From: Vineibacter terrae
GTDB lineage: Bacteria > Pseudomonadota > Alphaproteobacteria > Reyranellales > Reyranellaceae
Length of the DNA stretch: 64,000 nucleotides
Assembly: GCF_008039615.1 (NCBI RefSeq)
Contig: NZ_VDUZ01000001.1
Coordinates: forward strand, 92,834-156,833
Reading direction: 5' to 3'
Numbering within the stretch: the first letter of the stretch is position 1; the number at the start of each line of letters is the position of its first letter. The notes beneath the pieces are model-generated. The model had not been told where the DNA came from. It saw nothing but the letters and a program-made list of their open reading frames with translations, and searched no databases. Shown here piece after piece: positions 1-7,323 of this stretch. The position numbers and the translations under genes were made by a program.

Positions 1-348
1 GTGCCCTTCGCCATGGCGCAGCCCGGCGTGGTCGGGCTCGAGACGCTGCTGCCCATCTCGCTGGAGCTGTACCACAACCGCCAGATGGGCCTGCCGGCGA
101 TCTGGCAGCGGCTGGCCAGCACACCGGCGCGGCTGTTCAACCTGCCAGGCGGCCGCTTCGAGAAGGGCGCGCCGGCCGACCTGGTCCTGTTCGATCCCGA
201 GCTCGCCTGGGTGGTCGATCCCGAGGAATTCAACAGCAAGACCGGCAATACCGCTTTCGACGAGCGGCCGACCCAGGGCCGGGCGCTGATGACCATCGTC
301 GACGGCCGCGTGATCTACCGCGATGCCAAGCGCTGGCCGGCGGCCTAG
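1..348 (+). CDS. pyrC: dihydroorotase, C-terminal part (5' end outside window)
   Basis: The reading frame is open from the first base, so the gene begins upstream and only about 115 C-terminal residues are visible. The sequence fits the end of a class I dihydroorotase (amidohydrolase fold), the third step of pyrimidine synthesis: a segment near ALASTPAR-type residues (here QRLASTPARLFNLPGG), then the C-terminal small beta domain with GAPADLVLFDP, a NSKTGNTAFDE stretch and the typical ending TIVDGRVIYRD. The metal-binding residues lie upstream and cannot be checked. A pyrX-type inactive homologue is possible, but the preserved C-terminal signature favours pyrC. The gene is followed by a 24-bp inverted repeat. 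Confidence 0.8.
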   Translation: MPFAMAQPGVVGLETLLPISLELYHNRQMGLPAIWQRLASTPARLFNLPGGRFEKGAPADLVLFDPELAWVVDPEEFNSKTGNTAFDERPTQGRALMTIVDGRVIYRDAKRWPAA

Positions 349-350
349 CC

Positions 351-459
351 GGGAGCGCGCCACTCCAGTGGCGCACCGGCGCGCAGCGCCGGATCGTTGG
401 CAACACCAGAACAAGAGCCGGCCCTTCGGGCCGGGGCGCCACTGGAGTGGCGCGCTCCC
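351..459. repeat. 24-bp inverted repeat pair (IR24) with inner hairpin
   Basis: Bases 351-374 and 436-459 are perfect reverse complements (arm starts GGGAGCGCGCCACTCCAGTG). The roughly 60-bp spacer contains a second short hairpin, GCCGGCCC-TTC-GGGCCGG, at about 416-434. Related half copies are visible at 52180-52216 and, weaker, near 1265-1285. The unit lies directly after the pyrC stop. It may help end transcription but has no T-run. Confidence 0.6.
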
Positions 460-477
460 AGCAGAGAAGGCAGCGCA

Positions 478-1218
478 GTGATCGAGAGCGACCTCGACAT
501 CCCGACCGGCGACGGCAGGATGAACACCTTCAGCGTGCGCCTGGCGCAGGGCGGGCCCCACCCGGCCGTGGTGATGCTGATGGACGCGGCCGGCGTGCGC
601 GGGGCGTTGCGCGACATCGCGCGGCGCCTGGCTGCCTCGGGCTATGTCGTCTTCGTGCCCAACCTTTACTACCGCACGTCGCGCAATTTCGTTGCCGGGC
701 CGCTGCGCGACCATCCCGACGTCGAGAAGAACAAGGCCGAGATGACGCGCCATCGCAGCGCCATCGGACACGCCGAGGTGAGCCGCGACATCGGCGCGCT
801 GCTCGACCATATCGCCGCCGATCCCGCCGTTCGCCGTGGCAAGGTCGGCACCGTGGGTTATTGCATGAGCGGTGCCTATGTCGTGACGACGGCGGCGAGC
901 TGGCCCGATCGCATCGCCTGTGGCGCCGCCTTCTACGGCACGCGCTTGATGGCGGACGCACCGGATGCGCCATGGCGCCGGCTGGGCGAGATCAGGGCCG
1001 AGCTGCACTTCGCCTTCGCCGAGATCGACTCCTACGTGCCGCCGGACGAGGTCGCGGCATTCCGCAAGCACCTCGCCGAGGCGCCGTTCCGCAGCACCGT
1101 GGAGATCCTGCCCGGCACCGGCCACGGCTATGCCTTCACCGACAGCGCCAGCTTCAACAAGCCGGCGGCCGAGCAGCATTTCCATGCCACGCTGGCGCTG
1201 TTCCGCCGCCATCTGTAG
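478..1218 (+). CDS. dienelactone hydrolase family protein
   Basis: This is a 246-residue alpha/beta hydrolase of the dienelactone hydrolase family, probably cytoplasmic since no signal peptide is seen. The Cys-Asp-His triad is readable: C129 in GYCMSGAY, D184 in EIDSYVP and H216 in GTGHGYAF. I chose the GTG at 478 because it follows AGAGAAGG at about 7 bases and starts the conserved domain directly; an ATG at 397 would translate the inverted repeat. The family cleaves enol-lactones in chloroaromatic breakdown, but many members act on unknown esters, so the substrate is open. It stands alone between pyrC and a secreted protein. Confidence 0.8.
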   Translation: MIESDLDIPTGDGRMNTFSVRLAQGGPHPAVVMLMDAAGVRGALRDIARRLAASGYVVFVPNLYYRTSRNFVAGPLRDHPDVEKNKAEMTRHRSAIGHAEVSRDIGALLDHIAADPAVRRGKVGTVGYCMSGAYVVTTAASWPDRIACGAAFYGTRLMADAPDAPWRRLGEIRAELHFAFAEIDSYVPPDEVAAFRKHLAEAPFRSTVEILPGTGHGYAFTDSASFNKPAAEQHFHATLALFRRHL

Positions 1219-1357
1219 GCCGGCGCGCCGCCGCCGCACGGCATCGTGCGGCAACCCTGCCCGCCCCAGTGGCGCGCGCCGGCGGGCAGCGCTACATTTT
1301 CGCCACTTTCGGGGCCAAATTCGCAAGCATCCTTCCAACGACAACCGGGGCCGCTTC

Positions 1358-2173
1358 ATGCGCATCGCCACCCTTTCTGCCGTGCTCGTCGTGCTGGGAG
1401 CCGGCACCGCGGCCGCTCAGCAGCAGCCGTCGCTCGACCGCTCCAGCGACATGCTCGACACCATGACGCGGCGTCTGAAGCTGTGCGCCGAGATCACCGA
1501 TACCGCGGCGCGGCTGACCTGCTACGATCGAGTCGAATCAGGCGGCAGCGCGCCGACGCCGACACCCACCCCCACGCCGCAGGCCGGCCCCGCGCCGGCG
1601 CCGCAAGCCGCGCCACCACCGCCCACGCCCGCGCCGCCGCCGCGCAGCCCCGCCGCCGCGCCGCCGTCGGCCGTGACCTCGCAGCCGATCGCTCCGCCCG
1701 ACCCGTCGCGGGTCGGCCAGGATGACAAGCCGGTAGCCCCCGAGGACCGCGCCTTCGATCCCCGCACGCAGGGCCGCGGCGGGCCCGGCACCACGATCGG
1801 CGCCGCCCCTGGGGTCGTCCTGCCGGGACAGGGGCCGAGCACGGTCGAGCCGCAGTGGCGCCGCATCGGCGCCGTGCCGATACGCTCGGCACCGGGCACC
1901 CAGGTGCCGGTCGTCACGCTGGAGCTGCCCGGCCTGCGCCCCGGACCGGACTATCGCTGGCAATTGTCGATGGCGCTGGCCAACAACACGGCGCGCACGT
2001 TCGACGTCACCATCGCCTGCGCCTTCAACAACGGCGACCGCAAGGTCAGCGACATGACCATCATCCTGCGCAACGTGCGCGGCGGCGAGAAGGTCGGCGC
2101 CGACATCGCCGGGCCGCCGACCAACCAGTTCGTCGACAACGCCCCCTGCCACGTGATCTCGCCGCTGCAGTGA
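1358..2173 (+). CDS. secreted protein with Pro-rich linker, function unknown
   Basis: 271 residues. A signal peptide (MRIATLSAVLVVLGAGTAAA) is followed by a short helical region with two Cys in the pattern KLCAEITDTAARLTCYDRV. This C-x(n)-RLxCYD pattern occurs at the start of many proteobacterial envelope proteins, including T6SS-associated ones. Residues of about 65-115 form a very Pro/Ala-rich linker with TPTPTPTP runs. A compact C-terminal domain (about 170-271) has features of a beta-sandwich (VTLELPGLRPG, NNTARTFDVTIACAFNNGD). The start ATG gives the signal peptide directly. I infer a periplasmic or anchored protein; the partner is unknown and no secretion genes are nearby. Confidence 0.6.
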   Translation: MRIATLSAVLVVLGAGTAAAQQQPSLDRSSDMLDTMTRRLKLCAEITDTAARLTCYDRVESGGSAPTPTPTPTPQAGPAPAPQAAPPPPTPAPPPRSPAAAPPSAVTSQPIAPPDPSRVGQDDKPVAPEDRAFDPRTQGRGGPGTTIGAAPGVVLPGQGPSTVEPQWRRIGAVPIRSAPGTQVPVVTLELPGLRPGPDYRWQLSMALANNTARTFDVTIACAFNNGDRKVSDMTIILRNVRGGEKVGADIAGPPTNQFVDNAPCHVISPLQ

Positions 2174-2179
2174 TGTCCT

Positions 2180-2315
2180 CATCCTCCCCAACGAAGTTGG
2201 GGAGGTGGCCCGAAGGGCTGGAGGGGAGCCGACGCGATCTTCGAAACAAGCACCACGAGCGCTCCCCATCCGGCCTTCGGCCACCTTCTCCACGCAAGGC
2301 GTGGGGAAGGGAATG
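2180..2315. repeat. composite palindromic repeat (CR140), copy A
   Basis: Two GC-rich hairpin modules in opposite orientation: CCTCCCCAACGAAGTTGGGG followed by AGGTGGCCCGAAGGGC at the left, and GGCCTTCGGCCACCTTCTCC followed by ACGCAAGGCGTGGGG at the right. The same layout occurs at 7175-7312 and 27775-27916, with a partial copy at about 3916-3942. It fills the gap between two convergent genes. Confidence 0.7.
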
Positions 2316-2319
2316 AGCG

Positions 2320-2970
2320 TCAGCGGCCCGCGCGCAGGGACTTCACGAAATCGGACAGGCCGACCTGGCGGTAGCGCTTGAGCCGCTCGGCGGTGAGGAT
2401 CGCCTTCACCAGCTCGAGGCTCTGGTCCACCTGCTCGTTCACGATCACGTAGTCGTACTCCGCCCAGTGGCTCATCTCGTCGGCGGCCTTGGCCATGCGC
2501 CGGGCCACGACCTCGGGCGGGTCCTGGGCGCGGCTCACGAGCCGGCGCTCGAGCTCCTCGGTCGACGGCGGCAGGATGAAGATGCTGACCAAGTCCTGGC
2601 GCGCCCGTTCGACGAGCTGCTGCGTGCCCTGCCAGTCGATGTCGAACAGCATGTCGCGCCCGGCCGACAGCGTGCGCTCCACCGGGCCGCGCGGCGTGCC
2701 GTAGGAATGATCGAAGACCTGGGCATATTCCAGCAGCTCGTCGCGCTCGACCATGGCACGGAACGTGTCGTGGTCAATGAAGGAGTAGTCGACCCCGTCG
2801 CGCTCCGCCGGCCGCTTGGCGCGCGTGGTGACCGACACCGACAGCTCGATGTCGCGGTCATGCTGCAGCAGCAGGCGCGAGAGCGTCGTCTTGCCCGCGC
2901 CCGACGGCGAGGACAGCACCAGCATCAGGCCGCGCCGCTGGATCCGCGCCGCGGCCAGCTCATTCGACAT
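2320..2970 (-). CDS. gmk: guanylate kinase
   Basis: 216 residues. Phosphorylates GMP to GDP with ATP in purine nucleotide metabolism in the cytoplasm. The P-loop SSPSGAGKTTLSR is at about residues 20-32. The GMP-binding region follows (SVTTRAKRPAERDGVDYSF, YGTPRGPVE), then FDIDWQGTQQL and the lid (SRAQDPPEVVARRMAKA). Length matches the family (about 205-220). The start overlaps the 3' end of yicC by 11 bases, so the two are probably cotranscribed; yicC-gmk is a widely conserved pair in alphaproteobacteria. Confidence 0.97.
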   Translation of the reverse strand: MSNELAAARIQRRGLMLVLSSPSGAGKTTLSRLLLQHDRDIELSVSVTTRAKRPAERDGVDYSFIDHDTFRAMVERDELLEYAQVFDHSYGTPRGPVERTLSAGRDMLFDIDWQGTQQLVERARQDLVSIFILPPSTEELERRLVSRAQDPPEVVARRMAKAADEMSHWAEYDYVIVNEQVDQSLELVKAILTAERLKRYRQVGLSDFVKSLRAGR

Positions 2971-3859
2971 TCTGGACCTGCTCGCGCATCTGCTCGACGG
3001 CGCTCTTCAGCTCGATGCCGATGCGCGTGAGCTCGATGTCGGCCGACTTGGAGCACAGCGTGTTGGCCTCGCGGTTGAACTCCTGGCACAGGAAGTCGAA
3101 CTTGCGGCCGATCGGGTTGCCCGGGCCGGCCGCCTTCATGAGCTCGTGCGCGGCGGCGATGTGCGCCTGCAGCCGATCGAGCTCCTCGCGCACATCGGCC
3201 TTGCCCACCAGGATCGCGATCTCCTGCGCCATGCGTTCCGGCGTGAGCGGCGGCACGCGCTCCAGGATATCCGCCAGCTGGGCCGTGAACCTTGCGCGGA
3301 TCAGCTCACCCTGCGCCGCGGCGCGGCTCGCCGCCTTGTCGCGCAGCGCGGCGATCGTCGCCAGATGCCCCTCCAGCATGACGGCCAGCCGCGCGCCTTC
3401 CGCGGCGCGGGCGTCGACGAGGCCACGCAAGGCCTGGCGCAGCGTGCCCAGCATCTTGGCGTCGAGCGCCGCGACCTCCTCCTCCGACAAGGCGCGGGCC
3501 GCATCCTCCTCGATGACGCCGCGCACGCGCAGCAGCCCGTCGGCGCTGGGCGGCGCGATGTCGCCATGGGCGCGCAGCTCGTCGATCACCGCCAGCAGGT
3601 CGCGCACCAGCTCGCGGTTGATGCGGACCGCCTGCTGGGTGCGCCGCTCGGCGATCTGCAGCGACACCGAGACACTGCCGCGTCGCAGCGCCTCGGCCAC
3701 CATGGCCCGCGCCGGATGCTCCAGCCGCTCATAGCCCGAGGGCACGCGCAGGCGCGTCTCCAGCGCGCGGCCGTTGACGCTGCGCGCCTCCCACACGAAT
3801 GATACCGCGCCGTCGCTTCCGTCGGCGCGCGCATAGCCCGTCATGCTGGCGATAGACAA
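2960..3859 (-). CDS. yicC: YicC/YloC family endoribonuclease
   Basis: 299 residues, matching the YicC family in length. It begins SIASMTGYARA, the family's hallmark N-terminus, and ends with the conserved C-terminal block (GNPIGRKFDFLCQEFNREAN, TLCSKSADIELTRIGIELKS). E. coli and Bacillus members act as ribonucleases, so an RNA-processing role is inferred by homology. The start is TTG at 3859, with GGGGAG a few bases upstream; the next ATG (3844) would cut into the conserved SIASMTG motif. Upstream of gmk, with overlapping ends. Confidence 0.9.
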   Translation of the reverse strand: MSIASMTGYARADGSDGAVSFVWEARSVNGRALETRLRVPSGYERLEHPARAMVAEALRRGSVSVSLQIAERRTQQAVRINRELVRDLLAVIDELRAHGDIAPPSADGLLRVRGVIEEDAARALSEEEVAALDAKMLGTLRQALRGLVDARAAEGARLAVMLEGHLATIAALRDKAASRAAAQGELIRARFTAQLADILERVPPLTPERMAQEIAILVGKADVREELDRLQAHIAAAHELMKAAGPGNPIGRKFDFLCQEFNREANTLCSKSADIELTRIGIELKSAVEQMREQVQNVE

Positions 3860-3915
3860 ACTCTACTCCCCCTTTCGTTTCCGGCACGCGCCGGCGTGCG
3901 CAACCTAGCCGGTCT

Positions 3916-3942
3916 TCCCTTCCCCGTGAAATGGGGAAGGTG
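3916..3942. repeat. partial CR140 repeat
   Basis: CTTCCCCGTGAAATGGGG followed by AAGGTGCC resembles one arm of the composite repeat at 7175-7312. It lies between yicC and the SDR gene; the other module is missing. Confidence 0.4.
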
Positions 3943-3968
3943 CCATCCCTCGCGACAAAGGCTGCAGC

Positions 3969-4748
3969 TCAGTACGTGCCCGGATACTGGCCGCCGTCCA
4001 TCAGGATGTTCTGTCCCGTGATATAGCCGGCATGAACGCTGCACAGGAACGCACACATCGCGCCGAACTCCTCGGGCGTGCCGAAGCGGCCGGCCGGATT
4101 GGCCGCGGCGCCGATGCGCATCTCCTCCTCGACGCTGCGGCTGGCGCTTTTCGCACGTGCCACGAAAGTGCCCCGCAGGCGGTCGGTGTCGAACGGCCCC
4201 GGCAGCAGGCCGTTGATGGTCACGCCCTTCTTCACCGTCTTGCGGGCGACGCCCGCCACGAAGCCGGTGAGGCCCGACCGGGCGCCGTTGCTCAGGCCCA
4301 GGATATCGATCGGCGCCTTCACGGAGCTGGAGGTGATGTTGACGATGCGCCCGAAGCCGCGCGCCATCATGCCGTCGACCGTGGCCTTGATGAGCTCGAT
4401 CGGCGTCAGCATGTTGGCGTCGACCGCCGCGATCCAGTGATCGCGCGTCCAGTCGCGGAAGTCGCCCGGCGGCGGCCCGCCGGCGTTGTTGATCACGATG
4501 TCCGGCTCGGGACAGGCCTTCAGCACCGCCTCGCGGCCCTCGGGCCTGGTGACGTCGCAGGCGACCGCGGTGACCTTGACGCCGGTGGCCTTGCGGATCT
4601 CGTCAGCCGTCTTCTCCAGCACGTCGGCCGTGCGGGCGTTGATCACGAGGTCCACGCCCTCCTTCGCCAGCGCCATGGCGCAGCCCCGGCCCAGTCCCTT
4701 GCTGGCCGCGCAGACGATCGCCTTGCGGCCCTTGATGCCCAGATCCAT
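3969..4748 (-). CDS. SDR family protein lacking the usual YxxxK pair
   Basis: 259 residues with a Rossmann fold of the short-chain dehydrogenase family. The cofactor motif is CAASKGLGRG (TGxxxGxG position), followed by VACDVTR and INNAGG, and the end GYITGQNILMDGGQYPGTY is classical. Where most members have Ser...YxxxK, this protein reads ITSSSVK...LSNGARSGLTG: aligned on GLTG, Tyr becomes Ser and Lys becomes Arg. A subset of annotated 3-oxoacyl-ACP reductase-like SDRs shares this SNGAR form. The protein may use other residues or may not be a standard dehydrogenase. It is a single gene on the minus strand; the substrate is unknown. Confidence 0.8.
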   Translation of the reverse strand: MDLGIKGRKAIVCAASKGLGRGCAMALAKEGVDLVINARTADVLEKTADEIRKATGVKVTAVACDVTRPEGREAVLKACPEPDIVINNAGGPPPGDFRDWTRDHWIAAVDANMLTPIELIKATVDGMMARGFGRIVNITSSSVKAPIDILGLSNGARSGLTGFVAGVARKTVKKGVTINGLLPGPFDTDRLRGTFVARAKSASRSVEEEMRIGAAANPAGRFGTPEEFGAMCAFLCSVHAGYITGQNILMDGGQYPGTY

Positions 4749-4795
4749 CGCTTTCCTCCTCAGATGATCAATCCGTCAGGCCCGGCGCAACGCCC

Positions 4796-5494
4796 TCATC
4801 CCTCGCCCAGCCCCAGCTCCGGCGCCATGTCGCGCAGCAGCTTCACCGAGACGGCGCGCTGCTCGGCCAATGCCCGCCGATCGATGCGCGCCACGATCGC
4901 GCCAGCTGCTGACAGCGAGCGTTCCATCCGCCGCACCAGATACTGGACCACATCCTCGGTGATGGCCACCTGCCGGTCATGGAACAGCTTGACCAGCACC
5001 GCGCTCAGCAGCGCGTCGTCGGGCGCGCCGATCTCGGCTACCGCCGCCGCCCGCAGCCGCGAGGCCAGGTCCGGCAGCTGCACGCGCCATCGCGCCGGTG
5101 CCGTGCGCGATGCCAGCAGCAGTGAGCCGCCGCGCTCGCGCAGCCAGTTGTAGAGATGGAACAATTGCTGCTCGGCATGCGGCCGGCCGGCGACGGCATC
5201 TGCCTCGTCGACCGCGACGTGGCGCGCGTCGCCCAGCATGTCGAAAAGCGTCGCAACGTCGGGCTGGTCCAGCGCCGCGCCCTGCAGGCGCAGCGCCTGC
5301 GCCCGCGCCGCCCATAGATGCAGCAGGTGGGTCTTGCCGCTGCCCGCCGGACCGACCAGCACCGAGGCCGGGCCCGGCCAGTCGGGCCAGCGGTCGACCC
5401 AGGCCAGCGCCGTGGCGTTGGCCTCGGCCGGCAGGAAGTCGGCGCGGCCATAGGATGGCGGGCCGGCCAGGTCGAATGGAAGCTGCTCTGACAT
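4796..5494 (-). CDS. hdaA: DnaA-homologue replication regulator HdaA
   Basis: 232 residues, the size of Hda/HdaA, corresponding to the AAA+ part of DnaA without the DNA-binding domain. It opens with EQLPFDL, a clamp-binding-type motif (QLxLF-like) near the N-terminus. The Walker A GPAGSGKTHLLHLW (about residues 49-62) and a Walker B-like HVAVDEADAV follow. Hda stimulates ATP hydrolysis on DnaA through the sliding clamp and limits re-initiation of replication. The ATG at 5494 lies just past the stop of the AI-2E gene (9-base shift), giving an operon pgsA-like / AI-2E / hdaA that is typical of alphaproteobacteria. Confidence 0.88.
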   Translation of the reverse strand: MSEQLPFDLAGPPSYGRADFLPAEANATALAWVDRWPDWPGPASVLVGPAGSGKTHLLHLWAARAQALRLQGAALDQPDVATLFDMLGDARHVAVDEADAVAGRPHAEQQLFHLYNWLRERGGSLLLASRTAPARWRVQLPDLASRLRAAAVAEIGAPDDALLSAVLVKLFHDRQVAITEDVVQYLVRRMERSLSAAGAIVARIDRRALAEQRAVSVKLLRDMAPELGLGEG

Positions 5495-5502
5495 AAGCGC
5501 GG

Positions 5503-6600
5503 TCACGGGTGGTCGGTATCCAGAAGCACGCGCTCGGTCGTTCCGCGATAGTAGGCGCTGTCGCGGTATTCGCGCAGCGCGAAGCGCACCAGCACGCCGG
5601 CGACGGCGGCGACCGGCACCGACAGCAGCAGGCCGACGAACCCGAACAGCGTGCCGCCGGCCAGCAGGGCGAACATCAGCCAGACCGGATGGATGCCGAT
5701 GCTGTCGCCCACCAGCTTGGGCGCCAGCACGTTGCCTTCGAGGAACTGTCCGACCGCGAACACCGCAACGACCTTGCCCACGCTCAGCCAGTCGGGTGGG
5801 AACTGCGCCAGCGCCATGCCGATGGCCAAAACGCCGCCGGTGAAGCTGCCGACATAGGGGATGAAGGATATCAGCCCGATGATGATGCCGATGATGAGCC
5901 CGAAGTCGAGCCCGACCAGGGCCAGCGCCGTGCCGTAGTAGAAGGCCAGCACCAGGCAGACCGTGGCCTGGCCACGCACATAGCCGGCGACGGCGGTGTT
6001 GGCGTCGCGCATCAGGCCGCGGATGGTGTCGGCATGCGCGCGCGGCAGGTAGCCGTCGACGGTGGCCACCAGCTTCGGCCAGTCGCGCATCAGGTAGAAG
6101 GCGATCACCGGCGTCAGGAAAAGCAGCGCCAGCAGGTTCACCAGCGCGAAGCCGCTGGTCACCACCGAGCCGAGCACGGCACCGACGAACCGCAGGGCAT
6201 CGCCGGCGCGAGCCGCCAGCACGCTCTCGAAATCCTTGGCGCCCGCGGCATCGATGCCGAACCGCTCCTGCAGGGTCTGCAGCAGCGGCAGCAGCCGGGC
6301 GTAGAGCCGCGTGGTGTACTCCGGCAGCTTGCGGGCGAGCGTCGCCAGCTGGTCCGACACCAGCGGCGCGATCGCCAGCAGCAGGCCGACACCGACCAGG
6401 GTGGCGATGATGACGAGGATGACCGTGGCCAGCGTGCGCGAGCGCACGAGCTTCTCGATGCGGTCGGTCAGCGGGTTGAGGAAGTACGCGATCGCAAGCC
6501 CGGCCACGAACGGCAGCAGCATGTCGCGCAGCAGCCACACGAGCAGGCCGGCGGCCGCGGCACCGATCAACCAGAACCGGATCTGTCGTGATGCGGTCAT
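5503..6600 (-). CDS. AI-2E family transporter
   Basis: 365 residues, an inner-membrane protein with about eight hydrophobic segments arranged as in the AI-2E/PerM/TqsA family: an N-terminal pair (FWLIGAAAAGLLVWLLRDMLLPFVAG), a long helical domain, then the C-terminal cluster containing FIPYVGSFTGGV and GNVLAPKLVGDSIGIHPVW. Named for autoinducer-2 export, but members also move ions or unknown solutes, so the substrate is not assigned. The start overlaps the stop of the CDP-alcohol phosphatidyltransferase gene by 4 bases (translational coupling). Confidence 0.88.
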   Translation of the reverse strand: MTASRQIRFWLIGAAAAGLLVWLLRDMLLPFVAGLAIAYFLNPLTDRIEKLVRSRTLATVILVIIATLVGVGLLLAIAPLVSDQLATLARKLPEYTTRLYARLLPLLQTLQERFGIDAAGAKDFESVLAARAGDALRFVGAVLGSVVTSGFALVNLLALLFLTPVIAFYLMRDWPKLVATVDGYLPRAHADTIRGLMRDANTAVAGYVRGQATVCLVLAFYYGTALALVGLDFGLIIGIIIGLISFIPYVGSFTGGVLAIGMALAQFPPDWLSVGKVVAVFAVGQFLEGNVLAPKLVGDSIGIHPVWLMFALLAGGTLFGFVGLLLSVPVAAVAGVLVRFALREYRDSAYYRGTTERVLLDTDHP

Positions 6601-7172
6601 TCCTTCGGCTGCTCCCCTTCCCTGCGCTCGCGTTCCCAGGCCGTGACGCGCCGCGACCAGGTTATGGCATAGGCGGCGCCCGAGAGCACCGTGGTCACCG
6701 CCACGACGGCCGCGCCCCAGACCACGAGATGCGGCGGCAGTGGAAAATACGCACGCTCGGCCATCACGACCACGATCAGGCCGATCTGCAGAGCCGTGTT
6801 GACCTTGCTGATCATCAACGGCTCGACGTGGAAGCGCTGCGTCAGCGCCTGCACCGTCAACGCCCCGCCGATGATGAACATGTCGCGGAACACGACCAGG
6901 ATGGTGAGCCACATCGGCAGGGCGTCGCGCAGCGTCAGCGCGACATAGGTGCCGACCAGCAGCGTCTTGTCGGCCAGCGGATCGAGCCACGCGCCGAACT
7001 GGCTGGTGACGTTGAGCCGCTTGGCGATCAGCCCGTCGACGGCATCGGACAGGCCGGCGATCAGGAAGATCCAGAACGCCGCGACATTCTCGCCGGCCAG
7101 CACGCACCAGATCACCGCCGGCACCGCCGCCAGCCGCGCCAGGCTGATCAGGTTGGGGACGTGGGCGATCAT
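6597..7172 (-). CDS. CDP-alcohol phosphatidyltransferase family protein
   Basis: 191 residues, an integral membrane enzyme of phospholipid synthesis. The signature D-x2-DG-x2-AR-x8-G-x3-D-x3-D appears as DAVDGLIAKRLNVTSQ then FGAWLDPLADK, with Lys in place of the usual first Arg. About five membrane segments. The family includes PgsA and cardiolipin synthases; a PgsA-like glycerophosphate transfer is likely but unproven. I chose ATG 7172 because GGGAGGGAAGAGG sits directly upstream, although a GTG at 7190 is in frame. First gene of the operon with AI-2E and hdaA. Confidence 0.85.
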   Translation of the reverse strand: MIAHVPNLISLARLAAVPAVIWCVLAGENVAAFWIFLIAGLSDAVDGLIAKRLNVTSQFGAWLDPLADKTLLVGTYVALTLRDALPMWLTILVVFRDMFIIGGALTVQALTQRFHVEPLMISKVNTALQIGLIVVVMAERAYFPLPPHLVVWGAAVVAVTTVLSGAAYAITWSRRVTAWERERREGEQPKE

Positions 7173-7174
7173 GC

Positions 7175-7312
7175 CTCTTCCCTCCCCCACGCACAGCGTG
7201 GGGGAGGTGGCCGAAGGCCGGAGGGGGCCCCTGCGTGATCTCCATTACAGAGACCGCGTGGGGTCCCCTCCGCCCCTTCGGGGCACCTCCCCACAGTGTG
7301 GGGAGGAAGACA
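7175..7312. repeat. composite palindromic repeat (CR140), copy B
   Basis: Left module CCTCCCCCACGCACAGCGTG then GGGGAGGTGGCCGAAGGC; right module GCCCCTTCGGGGCACCTCCC then CACAGTGTGGGGAGG. It lies immediately upstream of the phosphatidyltransferase, and its left arm supplies the purine-rich ribosome-binding site of that gene. Same architecture as copies at 2180 and 27775. Confidence 0.75.
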
Positions 7313-7323
7313 TTCTTGCACCC

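Noticed and set aside
4796..6538. One 580-codon frame covering hdaA and most of the AI-2E region
   Set aside because: Only the last 233 codons are real (hdaA); the upstream part is out of frame with the well-supported AI-2E gene.
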